This document shows, in pieces, positions 26,503-35,972 of a DNA stretch of 64,000 nt. The notes beneath the pieces were generated by a model. That model was not told where the DNA came from. It saw nothing but the letters and a program-made list of their open reading frames with translations, and did no database searches. This DNA comes from an uncultured Lachnospiraceae bacterium (GTDB taxonomy: Bacteria; Bacillota; Clostridia; Lachnospirales; Lachnospiraceae), in contig CAMWCA010000005.1 of NCBI GenBank assembly GCA_947172705.1, positions 22,952-86,951 on the forward strand, read 5' to 3'. Numbering within the stretch: position 1 is the stretch's first letter; each line of letters begins with the position of its first letter. The translations under genes were made by a program, and so were the position numbers.

Positions 26503-27665
26503 GAAAAATGAAAAAGACAGGGCTTATTTGCGGGATAACGGTTTTGCTCCTTTTGGCTGCAGCCTGCGGAATGATTGGCAGAAGACTTTTGCTGCATGAA
26601 AAATACCAAAATGCACAAATTGAGACGCTGGTCAACCAGGCAGCGCAAAGAGAAACCCAGATCGAAGACCTGAAAGCCGAAATTTGCAGATTGAATAAGA
26701 CAACGGCGCTTTTGGACGATGCCCAGGGCATTTACCAGAAGCTGAAAGCCGGTCGCTATGTAAATATTTTAATCGTGGGCGATTCCATTGGAGAAGGAAC
26801 CGGCGCATCGGGAAGCGGGCAGCAATGGTTTACGCTGTTGACAAATTGGCTGAGGGAAACCTATGGGGTAGAATGCACTTTGACAAATATTTCCATGGGA
26901 GGCAATACAAGCTATGCCGGGTACGCCCGCGAAATGATTTTGGAGGATGGAATAGAATATGACCTTGCACTCATCTGTTATGGGGAAAATGACAAGGCTG
27001 AGGAGCTTTCAGTGAACTATGAGGCGATGATCAGGGGAATCAGGGAAAAATACAGAGCCTGCAATATGATTTCCATATTGGAAAGCTCCCAGAAAATACA
27101 TACAGATAAGATACAGGAGATCGAGAAGCTTGCAGAATATTATGGAATTCCGGTTGCAGATACGATCAAGGCGTTTCAGAAAAGCGGATATGCTTATGAA
27201 GAATTGGCGGAGGACGGGACGCATCCCGGGGATCTGGGGCAAAGAATATATTTTGAAACAGTGAGGGATGCTATTCTGGAACAAGTGGCGCAAAATATTC
27301 CGGCTGCAAAAACGGAGCTAAAACCGGTTAATGAAGGGGTGGAAAAGTATGAGCGCTTCCAATATTTTCCTGTGGATGAGTTTATCCGGACAGATGACCT
27401 TACCTGGACGCTTGAAACAGGTCAGATCAGCGGAGTGATTGGGGTATACAGAAGATACGATCCCGGGAATTGTACGCTGCAGATTTTTGCGGACGATATT
27501 CTTTTTGAGGAAGCGGCAGTTGACTGGCAGTATGGGTTTTCCCAGCAGCAGTTTAGCAAGCTGAGTGAAAATACGTGTAGGGTAAACAGAAGTATAAAGT
27601 TGGCGTTTGCTTCTCCGGAACAGGCGGATGGATTTGAGGGGTTACTGTTTACAGGGCTGGAATAG
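26499..27665 (+). CDS. Membrane-anchored SGNH/GDSL hydrolase-like protein
   Basis: 388 residues. An N-terminal hydrophobic segment ends LLLLAAAC, which could be a signal anchor or a weak lipobox. A coiled stretch follows at residues 35-70. The SGNH domain has IVGDSIGEG (D95, S96), a glycine block (SMGGNTS), CYGENDK, and DGTHP with H242, so the Ser-Asp-His set is present. A beta-rich C-terminal domain (about 280-388) follows. It probably adds or removes acyl groups on the polysaccharide outside the membrane. It overlaps the GtrB-like gene by 4 bp. Confidence 0.82.
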   Translation: MRKMKKTGLICGITVLLLLAAACGMIGRRLLLHEKYQNAQIETLVNQAAQRETQIEDLKAEICRLNKTTALLDDAQGIYQKLKAGRYVNILIVGDSIGEGTGASGSGQQWFTLLTNWLRETYGVECTLTNISMGGNTSYAGYAREMILEDGIEYDLALICYGENDKAEELSVNYEAMIRGIREKYRACNMISILESSQKIHTDKIQEIEKLAEYYGIPVADTIKAFQKSGYAYEELAEDGTHPGDLGQRIYFETVRDAILEQVAQNIPAAKTELKPVNEGVEKYERFQYFPVDEFIRTDDLTWTLETGQISGVIGVYRRYDPGNCTLQIFADDILFEEAAVDWQYGFSQQQFSKLSENTCRVNRSIKLAFASPEQADGFEGLLFTGLE

Positions 27666-27695
27666 AGAAAGACCAGCATGGAAATGAGGAAGAAT

Positions 27696-28862
27696 ATGAA
27701 GATTGTGCATATATGTCTTGCCGGAGGATATACGGAGGGGCTGAATTATCAGGAGAATATTATTACAAAGTATCAGGCGTTGGATGGTCATGAGGTATCG
27801 GTTCTTACTACAGACCACTGTTACACAGAAGGGGTATGGGGGCTTTGCCAGACGGAAAACGACTATAAAAATTCTTATGGCGTTCATGTGATAAGGCTTC
27901 CTTTTGCTTATCCGCTGCCCTATAACGTGAACAGGCAGATCGGCAGATTTAAAGGAACCATGGCTGTGCTGGAGCAGTTGGAGCCGGAGGTGATCTTTGT
28001 TCATAATATCCAGTTTCAGGACATCAGAAGGATCGTACAATATAAAAAGAGGCATCCTGGAGTTAAGGTTTATGTGGACAACCACAGTGATTTTTCCAAC
28101 AGCGCCAGAAACTGGTTTACGAGAAATACGCTGTATCGATTCTGGTGGAAGCCCTGTGCGAAGAGGATGGAACCTTACGCGGAGAAGTTTTTTGGTGTCA
28201 TGCCCTCCAGAGTGGATTTTCTGCAGAATATATATGGGATAGCACCGGACAAGACAGATATTCTTTTGATGGGAGCGGATGATGAGTGTGTGGAACGTGC
28301 ACAGAGACCGGAAGTGAAGGCGTCTGTCAGAGAAAAATTTGGAGTGAAAGCGGATGATTTTCTGATTGTCACAGGCGGCAAAATCGATGCTTTTAAAACT
28401 CAGACCCTGCTCCTGATGCAGGCGGTAAAAGAGATAAACCGTGAGAATGTGAAATTACTGGTATTCGGCTCCGTAGAAGAAGAGTTAAAAGAACGGTTAT
28501 ATGCTCTTTGTGATGGTGACCGGATACAATACATCGGTTGGGCCAAAGGAGAACAGTCCTATGAATACTTTGCATCAGCAGATCTTGTGGTATTTCCCGG
28601 AAGGCATTCCGTTTATTGGGAACAGGTGGTAGCTCAGGGAATTCCCATGCTTTGCAAGTATTGGGATGGAACCACCCATGTGGATATTGGGGGAAATGTG
28701 GTATTTTTAAAACAAGATTCTAAAGAATTGATTAAAAAAGAACTTATGAAATTATTAGATCATAAAGAATATTATCAGAATATGAAGGAAGCGGCACAGG
28801 GAGATCATAAAAATGAGTTTCTTTATAGGAATATAGCCAGAAAATCTGTTGCTGTGAATTGA
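27696..28862 (+). CDS. GT4-like glycosyltransferase
   Basis: About 388 residues with a GT-B layout. The N-terminal domain starts MKIVHICLAGGYTEGLNYQ, an opening shared by GT4 enzymes. The donor domain has IVTGGKIDAFKTQ near residue 222, LVFGSVEEEL, and DLVVFPGRHSVYWEQVVAQG near residue 300, where the retaining Glu would lie. The ATG at 27678 lacks a good ribosome-binding site, while a GAGGAAG run lies just before ATG 27696. From the end of this gene onward the codon usage becomes visibly AT-richer. Confidence 0.8.
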   Translation: MKIVHICLAGGYTEGLNYQENIITKYQALDGHEVSVLTTDHCYTEGVWGLCQTENDYKNSYGVHVIRLPFAYPLPYNVNRQIGRFKGTMAVLEQLEPEVIFVHNIQFQDIRRIVQYKKRHPGVKVYVDNHSDFSNSARNWFTRNTLYRFWWKPCAKRMEPYAEKFFGVMPSRVDFLQNIYGIAPDKTDILLMGADDECVERAQRPEVKASVREKFGVKADDFLIVTGGKIDAFKTQTLLLMQAVKEINRENVKLLVFGSVEEELKERLYALCDGDRIQYIGWAKGEQSYEYFASADLVVFPGRHSVYWEQVVAQGIPMLCKYWDGTTHVDIGGNVVFLKQDSKELIKKELMKLLDHKEYYQNMKEAAQGDHKNEFLYRNIARKSVAVN

Positions 28863-28903
28863 TGTATCTATATTTTGAGACAGAAGAAGGCATAAGTATA
28901 ACG

Positions 28904-29800
28904 ATGAAGAGTAAATTTAAAAATAATTTGATTGTGAGAAATATATACGCAATAGTAAGGAGAACTTTAACCAGAATTTCTCCTTTCATAGCATCAAAAG
29001 TGATTTATCGCATTTCAAAAGGAAAGGCATTAAATCTCAAAGAGCCGTTGGACTTTAATGAAAAAATTATGTGGCTCAAGCTGAATACTTATTATAAAAA
29101 TCCATTAGTAACTATGTGCGTAGATAAGTATGCGGTAAGAAAATATATTATAGAATGCGGGTGTGAAAAAAGTTTAAATGATCTTGTTGGAGTTTATGAT
29201 TCAGTGGATGATATAAAATGGGAAGAACTTCCGCAAGAGTTTGTATTAAAGTGCAATCATGGATGTGGATATAATATTATCTGTGATGATAAGAGCAAAG
29301 CAGATAAACAGGAAATTTATGCACAGTTATCAGCATGGATGAAAGAAGACTATTATCTTAATTATGCAGAAGTGAACTATCAATTTGTTCCCAAAAAAAT
29401 CATTTGCGAAAAATATTTACGGACGAATGATGGTTTACTTCCTAATGACTATAAGTTTTATTGTTTTGATGGAATTCCCCGATTCGTCTTAGTCTGTTAT
29501 GATCGTGATGTAGAATTGAAGCTCATCTTTTTAGATATGAATTGGAACAATGTAAAAATTGGACGAGAAGGAATTAATGACGGGATTCAAATTCCTAAGC
29601 CTGCGTCATTTGAGAGCATGGTGGAATATAGTAAAAAATTAAGTAAAGGATTTCCGTTTGTGAGAATGGATTTTTATGATGTAAATGGAAAGGCAGTGTT
29701 TGGTGAAATGACATTTACACCTGCTGGTGGATTGGCAGATTATTATAGTGATTATGGATTGCAATATTTAGGAGAGCTGATTCATTTAGAGGGGGAATAG
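28904..29800 (+). CDS. TupA-like ATP-grasp protein
   Basis: About 298 residues (up to 312 if the ATG at 28862 is used). The sequence has LDFNEKIMWLKLN, a conserved DKYAVRKYI, FVLKCNHGCGYNIIC, and late MDFYDVNGKAVFGEMTFTPAGG. This is the ATP-grasp TupA-like family, related to amidoligases such as those of teichuronopeptide synthesis. It would ligate an amino acid or amine to a uronic acid or another carboxyl group, or a similar ATP-driven ligation. The start is uncertain: neither candidate has a strong ribosome-binding site. Confidence 0.8.
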   Translation: MKSKFKNNLIVRNIYAIVRRTLTRISPFIASKVIYRISKGKALNLKEPLDFNEKIMWLKLNTYYKNPLVTMCVDKYAVRKYIIECGCEKSLNDLVGVYDSVDDIKWEELPQEFVLKCNHGCGYNIICDDKSKADKQEIYAQLSAWMKEDYYLNYAEVNYQFVPKKIICEKYLRTNDGLLPNDYKFYCFDGIPRFVLVCYDRDVELKLIFLDMNWNNVKIGREGINDGIQIPKPASFESMVEYSKKLSKGFPFVRMDFYDVNGKAVFGEMTFTPAGGLADYYSDYGLQYLGELIHLEGE

Positions 29801-29801
29801 A

Positions 29802-30725
29802 ATGTTTGTAAAGAAATTGTATGAATTTCCATGCGGAATTCAGAATGAGTTTATTTCTAAGATGGTCTACAAATTTAATAAATTAATTGTAAATTTGGTT
29901 TATCCCATTTATGGCAAAAGACTGTCATGGGCATTGAACGATGAGTCAAAGTATATTGTTTCTATGACAAGTTATCCTGATAGAATCAATACTGTTTGGA
30001 TAACCTTGTCTACGCTGTTGCGACAAACATATCATCCCAGGAAGATCATTCTCTGGCTGGCGCAGGAACAGTTTGAGGGCGGGGAAAAAAGTCTTCCATC
30101 AGAATTGCTGAATTTAAAAAAATATGGTTTATCTATTTCATTTTGTGACAATTTGTATTCCCATAAGAAATACTATTATGTGATGCAACAATACCCGGAA
30201 GCAACGATTGTTACCGTGGACGATGATGTATTTTATCCGGAAGATTTTTTGCAGCGTCTCGTAGATACAGCCATTCGCTTTCCCGATACAGTCTGCTGCA
30301 CATGGGGACATGAGACTTCATTAAATGAAAACGGACAAGTTTGTTCATGCGATCAATGGGTTAACAGTGTTAAATTAACAGGTAATAAGCCCTCATTTGC
30401 CCTTGTTCCTACAGGAATAGGAGGGGTTCTATATCCGCCTCATGCATTAGATAAAGAAGTTTTTAACAGGCAGCAGATAGAAAAATTGTGTATGAATGCA
30501 GATGATTTATGGTTAAAGTTTATGGCGCTGCTGAAGCGGACACCGGCTGTCAGAATAGATGGACCTGCTAAAATTTATTTCTCTATTATTAAGACGCAGC
30601 GAACTGGATTACATTATGAAAATATCGGAAAGCATAAGAGTGCTCAGGCATGGGATGAATTAATGAAAGAATATCCGATATGCGGAGAAATCATAAAGAC
30701 AGAACTGCAACAGCGGAGGAAATAA
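29802..30725 (+). CDS. GT-A-like glycosyltransferase, family unassigned
   Basis: 307 residues. It has IVSMTSYPDRINTVWITLSTLL, WLAQEQFEGGEKSLP, and TIVTVDDDVFYPEDFL, where the DDD triplet near residue 145 looks like a metal-binding site. A second conserved block follows: MNADDLWLKFMALL. This pattern recurs in capsule and LPS clusters as an unclassified transferase. It starts 1 bp after the ATP-grasp gene and 1 bp before the next GT2 gene, with AT-rich codons like both neighbours, so the three genes look like a co-acquired cassette. Confidence 0.75.
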   Translation: MFVKKLYEFPCGIQNEFISKMVYKFNKLIVNLVYPIYGKRLSWALNDESKYIVSMTSYPDRINTVWITLSTLLRQTYHPRKIILWLAQEQFEGGEKSLPSELLNLKKYGLSISFCDNLYSHKKYYYVMQQYPEATIVTVDDDVFYPEDFLQRLVDTAIRFPDTVCCTWGHETSLNENGQVCSCDQWVNSVKLTGNKPSFALVPTGIGGVLYPPHALDKEVFNRQQIEKLCMNADDLWLKFMALLKRTPAVRIDGPAKIYFSIIKTQRTGLHYENIGKHKSAQAWDELMKEYPICGEIIKTELQQRRK

Positions 30726-30726
30726 T

Positions 30727-31470
30727 ATGGCTCCTTTTTTTTCAATTATCACAGTGTGTTATAATAGTGAAAAAACCATTGGGCGGACTTTGGACAGTAT
30801 GCTGGCACAGACAAATCAGGATTATGAATATATTATTATTGATGGTGCATCTACAGATAAAACAATGAATTTATTGCGAAAATACGAGCCGCGATTTGAA
30901 GGGCGAATGAAAATATATTCTGAAGCCGACGATGGTATTTACGATGCGATGAATAAAGGGATACATAAGGCGTCCGGACAATTTATAGGGATGGTAAACA
31001 GTGATGATTTCTATGATCCAAAAGCATTACAAAATATAAGAGAGGCAGTAACGGGGCAGAGACATCAGATTTTATATGGATTTCAGAGAGTTTTGAGGAA
31101 AGAGCAGGAAATAGAAATCAATTTTGTGAATGACTGTATGATAGGTGAAGCAATGATTTCTCATCCAAGCTGTTTTGTCTCAGCCGGTGTGTATAGAGAT
31201 TTTGGGGTGTATGATACCAGGTATAAAAGCGCAGCGGATTTAGATTTTTTGCTTAGAATAAAAAAGCAAACAGATACACAATTTGTTCCTGTTTATAAGA
31301 TAATCACTAATTTTATGCAGGGGGGGATGTCCGCATCAGGAATGGGAATGCGAGAGGCGGCAAAAATACGGCATAAATATGGTGTATATTCAAATGTGCG
31401 TTGCAGATATGTGATCATGCAGAGCTATATCATTGATTTTGTGCATTGGCTTAAGAAAAGGCGGCATTAA
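30727..31470 (+). CDS. GT2 family glycosyltransferase (WcaA/WbbD type)
   Basis: 247 residues: FSIITVCYNSEKTIGRTLDSM, IDGASTDKT, then EADDGIYDAMNKGI and MVNSDDFYDP. This short form with DDGIYDAMNKG is common in colanic-acid and O-antigen clusters. A G7 run at 31320-31326 encodes part of the normal FMQGGMSASG segment and is in frame. A T8 run sits in codons 3-5. Donor unknown. Confidence 0.9.
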   Translation: MAPFFSIITVCYNSEKTIGRTLDSMLAQTNQDYEYIIIDGASTDKTMNLLRKYEPRFEGRMKIYSEADDGIYDAMNKGIHKASGQFIGMVNSDDFYDPKALQNIREAVTGQRHQILYGFQRVLRKEQEIEINFVNDCMIGEAMISHPSCFVSAGVYRDFGVYDTRYKSAADLDFLLRIKKQTDTQFVPVYKIITNFMQGGMSASGMGMREAAKIRHKYGVYSNVRCRYVIMQSYIIDFVHWLKKRRH

Positions 31471-31504
31471 AATCTGCATATTACAAAAATAGAAAGCGAG
31501 AGGA

Positions 31505-32059
31505 ATGTTGAATATTTATAAATTATTTATGATATGGAACCGTGTGTCATTTGGGAAACAATTAAAATTAAAGGGAATTCCCGTGATTTTTAACAAAAAA
31601 GGCGCCAATATTACCATTGGCGATAATTGTCTGATAAAGAGTTCATTTTTGTCAAATTTGGTGGGATTATATTCCAGAACCATCATTGTGACCAGGGTGG
31701 AAGGTGCATCCATTACGATCGGAAACAATGTAGGAATTTCCGGAGCAACGATTTATGCCCGTAAGGGAATTACCATCGGGAACAATAGTAATATCGGCGG
31801 TAATGTCAAGATATTGGACAATGATTTCCACCCTATAGACCCACAGGCAAGAATTGAGGATGATAAAGCAAAAATCGGTACAGCGCCTATTACCATCGGG
31901 GAAAATTGCTTTATCGGCTGCAATGCACTTATTTTAAAGGGAACCCATATCGGCGATAATTGTGTTGTTGGCGCAGGCGCCGTAGTCAGAGGCAGATTTG
32001 AGGATAATTGTGTCATTGCAGGAAATCCGGCCAAAGTAATCAGAAAAATAAAGCCTTGA
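31505..32059 (+). CDS. Left-handed beta-helix (hexapeptide) acetyltransferase
   Basis: 184 residues with hexapeptide repeats: NITIGDN, SITIGNNVGI, GITIGNNSNIGGN, PITIGENCFIGCNA, THIGDNCVVGAGAVV, and the closing VIAGNPAKVIRKI. The loop with DNDFHPID carries the likely catalytic histidine. It belongs to the WbbJ/maltose O-acetyltransferase group and probably acetylates a hydroxyl or amino group of a sugar. GCGAGAGG precedes the ATG by 1-8 bp. Cytoplasmic, unlike the acyltransferase-3 proteins later in the window. Confidence 0.88.
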   Translation: MLNIYKLFMIWNRVSFGKQLKLKGIPVIFNKKGANITIGDNCLIKSSFLSNLVGLYSRTIIVTRVEGASITIGNNVGISGATIYARKGITIGNNSNIGGNVKILDNDFHPIDPQARIEDDKAKIGTAPITIGENCFIGCNALILKGTHIGDNCVVGAGAVVRGRFEDNCVIAGNPAKVIRKIKP

Positions 32060-32082
32060 GATTATCCAAGGGAGTACTAAGC

Positions 32083-34086
32083 ATGAAGAAACCATTCACA
32101 AACCGTATATTGGGAATCAATGTTGCCATTACCAATATACGGGATACTGTCAATTTAATAGTGAAGCAAATAGACGCGCTGAAGGGAGAATTTATCTGTT
32201 TGTCTAATGTACACACCACGGTGATGTCACAGAAGGATGCAGAGTACAGAAAAATTCAGAATTCGGCATTTTTGGCTTTGCCTGATGGAAGTCCGTTAGC
32301 GTTGATACAGCGGCTTCGCGGTTACCGCATGGCAGAGCAGGTAGCCGGACCTGATTTAATGCCGGCACTTTGGAAAGCAACAGAACTTACGGAACTTTCA
32401 CATTATTTTTACGGAAGTACACAGGAAACCATAGAGGCATTAGAAAAGAAACTGAGAAAAGACTATCCCGGTTTGAAAATTGCGGGAATGGAAGCGCCGC
32501 CTTTTCGTCCGCTTACGGAGGAAGAGGATCAGGATGCAGTGAGAAGGATTAATGCTTCCGGTGCATCTATCGTATGGGTAGGGCTTGGAGCGCCCAAGCA
32601 GGAAAAATGGATGTACGATCATCAGGGTCAGGTCAACGCGCTGATGCTGGGCGTAGGCGCAGGCTTTGATTTTCATGCAGGAACTGTAAAACGTGCGCCC
32701 TCCTGGATGAGAAAACATTATCTGGAATGGCTGTATCGGTTGGTACAGGACCCCAAAAGACTTTGGAAACGTTATGTGGGAACCAACGGAAAATTTCTGG
32801 TTCTTTCCGTAAAAGACGCTTTTGTATGGAAAAAATATGTTGATTCAGACAGAAAAAATCTTCTGATTTATGCGCATTATTATTATCCCGATGTAGCTTC
32901 CACCGGGCAGATCCTGACAGAACTTGCAGAAGGGCTTAAGGATTCCTTCCACACTACGGTGATTTGTACGGTGCCTTCTTATACTGGAAAGATCTCGCAG
33001 TATTACAGGAAGCATAAATACTTTTATGAGAATATCAATGGAGTGGATGTACTGCGGATACGTGTGCCTGAATTCAGGAAGAATTTTGCCCCCAGCCGTA
33101 TTTATAATATCGTAAGCTATTTTTTGTCGGCAATTGCAGCCACCTTTCGGGTAGAACATCAGGATTATGTGTTTACCATTTCTCAGCCTCCGATTTTAGG
33201 AGGGCTTTTAGGGGTAATCGGAAAACGAATCAAGCATGCAAAAATGATTTATAACATACAGGACTTTAACCCGGAACAGGTACAGGCGGTATCTTTTACC
33301 AGCAACAGGCTGATTCTAAATACCATGATGATATTGGATAAGTACAGCTGCAGGCATGCAGACAAGGTGATCGTGGTGGGCAGAGATATGATAGGGACTT
33401 TAAGAAACCGATTTTCCAAGATGCCTGCCTATGCTTATATCAATAATTGGATCGATGAGAAGGCGATCGTTCCCCTTTCCCGGGATCAGGAGCAGGTGCA
33501 GGAATTCCGCCGGCAGTATGGTCTGGAGAATAAGTTTGTAATCATGTACTCCGGAAATATCGGTTTGTACTATGATCTGATTCATCTGATGACTGTTATT
33601 GAAGATTTCCAGGACAGAAAGGATGTAATTTTTGCCTTCATCGGAGAGGGCTCCGTGCTGGAGGAGTTGGTTTCCTATCAGAAGGTGCATGGGGTTTCCA
33701 ATGTAACGTTTATTCCCTATCAGGAAAAAAGCTGCCTGGTGTACAGCCTGAATGCCGGAGATGTGCATTTTGTGGTAAACGCTAAGGGAATTAAGGGGGT
33801 TTCTGTGCCAAGTAAGCTATACGGTGTAATGGCGGCGGGAAAACCGGTTCTGGGAATTTTGGACGAGGGTTCCGAGGCGCGTCTGATCATTGAGGAGTCG
33901 GGCTGCGGTCTTACGGCGGCTCCCGGTGATTATGAGGCAATTAAGGATTTGATCGAGCATTATATTCAGTTGAAAGATACAGAGGAACTGACAGGAATGG
34001 GACACAGAGGGAGAGCCTATCTTGCAGATCATCTGACAAAGGCAGTATCCATTGAAAAATACCGTAATGAAATTTTGTCTTGCTAA
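32083..34086 (+). CDS. Bifunctional WecG/TagA (GT26) - GT4 fusion glycosyltransferase
   Basis: 667 residues. Residues 1-245 are a complete GT26 domain (N-acetylmannosaminyltransferase type): SNVHTTVMSQ, ALPDGSPLAL with the candidate catalytic D68, FYGSTQ, VWVGLGAPKQEKWM and GVGAGFDFHAGTVKRAP. Residues about 262-667 form a complete GT4 enzyme: YYYPDVASTGQILTE, MYSGNIGLYYDL, FIGEGS and VPSKLYGVMAAGKPV. Such a fusion would add two sugars in succession, the first perhaps ManNAc on an undecaprenyl-PP-linked sugar. The reading frame also extends upstream to 32008, but that part overlaps the previous gene and has no family match. ATG 32083 has an AAGGGAG site. Confidence 0.88.
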   Translation: MKKPFTNRILGINVAITNIRDTVNLIVKQIDALKGEFICLSNVHTTVMSQKDAEYRKIQNSAFLALPDGSPLALIQRLRGYRMAEQVAGPDLMPALWKATELTELSHYFYGSTQETIEALEKKLRKDYPGLKIAGMEAPPFRPLTEEEDQDAVRRINASGASIVWVGLGAPKQEKWMYDHQGQVNALMLGVGAGFDFHAGTVKRAPSWMRKHYLEWLYRLVQDPKRLWKRYVGTNGKFLVLSVKDAFVWKKYVDSDRKNLLIYAHYYYPDVASTGQILTELAEGLKDSFHTTVICTVPSYTGKISQYYRKHKYFYENINGVDVLRIRVPEFRKNFAPSRIYNIVSYFLSAIAATFRVEHQDYVFTISQPPILGGLLGVIGKRIKHAKMIYNIQDFNPEQVQAVSFTSNRLILNTMMILDKYSCRHADKVIVVGRDMIGTLRNRFSKMPAYAYINNWIDEKAIVPLSRDQEQVQEFRRQYGLENKFVIMYSGNIGLYYDLIHLMTVIEDFQDRKDVIFAFIGEGSVLEELVSYQKVHGVSNVTFIPYQEKSCLVYSLNAGDVHFVVNAKGIKGVSVPSKLYGVMAAGKPVLGILDEGSEARLIIEESGCGLTAAPGDYEAIKDLIEHYIQLKDTEELTGMGHRGRAYLADHLTKAVSIEKYRNEILSC

Positions 34087-34104
34087 AAAGAGAGGTTATG
34101 GGAG

Positions 34105-35232
34105 ATGACATTATTTCTGTTTGCAAAACAGCTTGTGGATATGCTGTATCCGTATAGAATTTTAGACTATATAATGGTTGTTTTCGTGTTGCTTCTTTTG
34201 GTATATCAGATGGCGTTGGTACGCCCTGATATTCGAAAACGCATCACGCTTTCAGACGGCATTGTGCTCCTGCTGTCCCTGTTTCTGACCGTCAGTTTTT
34301 TCAGAACCATGAAGGGATATCAGACTTATTTTAAGGTGCTGTCGGCTTTTTTGGTTTACTTTATGGGGCGTATTTATTACGACAGAATCAAGGAGTGCTA
34401 TGGCGCGTTGGTGTCGGCGTCTTATCTTGTAATTTATTTGAATTTTTTTACCAGGCTCCGGCATTTTGGCCTGGCATTGACCAGGGTTTCCAATGCGGAA
34501 GGGGATCTGTATTTCAGCGATACAGACATGGCGTTTGCAATGATTCTTGCCATGGTTTTTATTGTTATGTTCGGAAGAAATACGTTGCTTAAAGTGATTA
34601 CAGCCTTTGTCATATGTCCCTATATGGTATTCTTTTCTGACGCAGGGATACAGAAAGTGCTGATGGGGGCGGTTTACGTTATTCTGGTTATCTATCTTAT
34701 GGAATTGATTTTCAGAAAGCGAAAGCTATCCGGCACTTTGCTGGTGGTTATGCTGGCGGGACTTTTAGGGGTAATAGCAATAATCTATCTGCCGGTAATG
34801 GGATTTGAGCGTGTGGATCTTGTAGTGGGGTTGTTTCGAGGAAGCCTTTTAGATCAGAGTAATATGTACAGCCGTTACAAGGACTGGCAGGCAGTTTTGG
34901 AAATATGCGGCAGTCAGGGGATGGCGGAAAAATTATTTGGGATCAATATGGGGGCGGATATTGTTGTTCAGAGCCTGTACATTAAGATCATATATGCCCT
35001 GGGGTATGTGGGAATTGCTTTGGCGGCGCTTTTGATTGCCAATGTTATGTATTATGTGGTAAAAATAGAGGACAGGAAAACCTTTTATCTGGCTGTGATC
35101 ATGGCGGTACTTCTTTTAGGAAGCGGCGTTACTGTGAATAGTATGGAGGCGACGCAGATGAGCTGGTTTCCGCTTTTATTTGCGGGAATGGTGATCTCAT
35201 CAGTGCAGACAGGAGAAAAGACGGATAAATAA
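34105..35232 (+). CDS. Wzy-like membrane protein (third polymerase candidate)
   Basis: 375 residues with about ten transmembrane segments and a loop near residues 230-285 containing FRGSLLDQSNMYSRYKDW. That resembles the large periplasmic loop of Wzy and WaaL proteins, where an arginine takes part in catalysis. SDTDMAFAMILAM near residue 135 matches the usual position of a conserved polar site in a helix. Assigned by topology and context only. It follows the GT26-GT4 fusion by 18 bp, with AGAGAGG 9 bp before the ATG. Confidence 0.7.
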   Translation: MTLFLFAKQLVDMLYPYRILDYIMVVFVLLLLVYQMALVRPDIRKRITLSDGIVLLLSLFLTVSFFRTMKGYQTYFKVLSAFLVYFMGRIYYDRIKECYGALVSASYLVIYLNFFTRLRHFGLALTRVSNAEGDLYFSDTDMAFAMILAMVFIVMFGRNTLLKVITAFVICPYMVFFSDAGIQKVLMGAVYVILVIYLMELIFRKRKLSGTLLVVMLAGLLGVIAIIYLPVMGFERVDLVVGLFRGSLLDQSNMYSRYKDWQAVLEICGSQGMAEKLFGINMGADIVVQSLYIKIIYALGYVGIALAALLIANVMYYVVKIEDRKTFYLAVIMAVLLLGSGVTVNSMEATQMSWFPLLFAGMVISSVQTGEKTDK

Positions 35233-35245
35233 GAGGAGCGATAAA

Positions 35246-35965
35246 ATGCTTGCCATTGTAACAGGAACAATTAAACCTGATCAGGAGATATACCGGTTGG
35301 TCTTAAGAGATCCGGAAGAGAGATTAAGACAATATATAGACAGTCTTTTATTTTTAATAGATTCAGGAGCATTTTCCGGTATTGTTTTTTGTGAAAACAG
35401 CAATTATGATTTGAAGCAGTTTGATATTGTAAGAAACAGCGCTGAAAAAAAGAAAGTAGCATTGGAAATTTTTTCTTTTCAGGGTAATGCAGAGGAGACG
35501 TTTGCCCACGGAAAAGGGTATGGCGAAGGGGAAATTATGGATTATGTTTTTTCTTCCAGCAATCTGATAAAAGAGGCTCCCTGTTTTGTCAAGATAACAG
35601 GGAGGCTTAAGGTTGAGAATATCAGAGCCATAACGATGCGTATGGACGCCCGGAAAACATATTTTAATATTCCCAATAGAACAAGAAGAGATATTTATGA
35701 TACCAGAATTTATGCAATGCCCACGGAGCAGTTTCAATCAAAATTCAGGAAGCAATATTACAGGGTAAAAGATGGGGAAGGAATCTTTTTGGAAAAGGTT
35801 TATACGCAGATCCTGGAGGAAGAAAAGATAAAGGTCAGGAATTTTCCAAGATACCCGAGAATTGTTGGAATATCGGGTTCTATGGGAATACCTTACAGCT
35901 ATGTGGAATGGAAGTGCAGGATAAAGGATCTGCTTAGCCAGATTAATTTTTATATCAAAAGATAA
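35246..35965 (+). CDS. Unrecognised protein of a glycan locus (possible GT-A-type transferase)
   Basis: 239 residues that I do not recognise as a named family. Visible features: an N-terminal beta-strand LAIVTGTIKP, a segment SGIVFCENSNYDL, then FAHGKGYGEGEIMDY and CFVKITGRLKVENI. The KxTGR element also appears in uncharacterised transferases of capsule clusters, and the first 60 residues would fit a nucleotide-binding fold. No transmembrane segment. It follows the Wzy-like gene by 13 bp. Function unknown. Confidence 0.7.
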   Translation: MLAIVTGTIKPDQEIYRLVLRDPEERLRQYIDSLLFLIDSGAFSGIVFCENSNYDLKQFDIVRNSAEKKKVALEIFSFQGNAEETFAHGKGYGEGEIMDYVFSSSNLIKEAPCFVKITGRLKVENIRAITMRMDARKTYFNIPNRTRRDIYDTRIYAMPTEQFQSKFRKQYYRVKDGEGIFLEKVYTQILEEEKIKVRNFPRYPRIVGISGSMGIPYSYVEWKCRIKDLLSQINFYIKR

Positions 35966-35972
35966 GAAAGTC

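Noticed and set aside
28875..28902. Promoter-like TTGAGA - 16 bp - TATAAC before the ATP-grasp gene
   Set aside because: Transcription would begin after the only plausible ATG (28904), so it is probably a chance match in AT-rich DNA.
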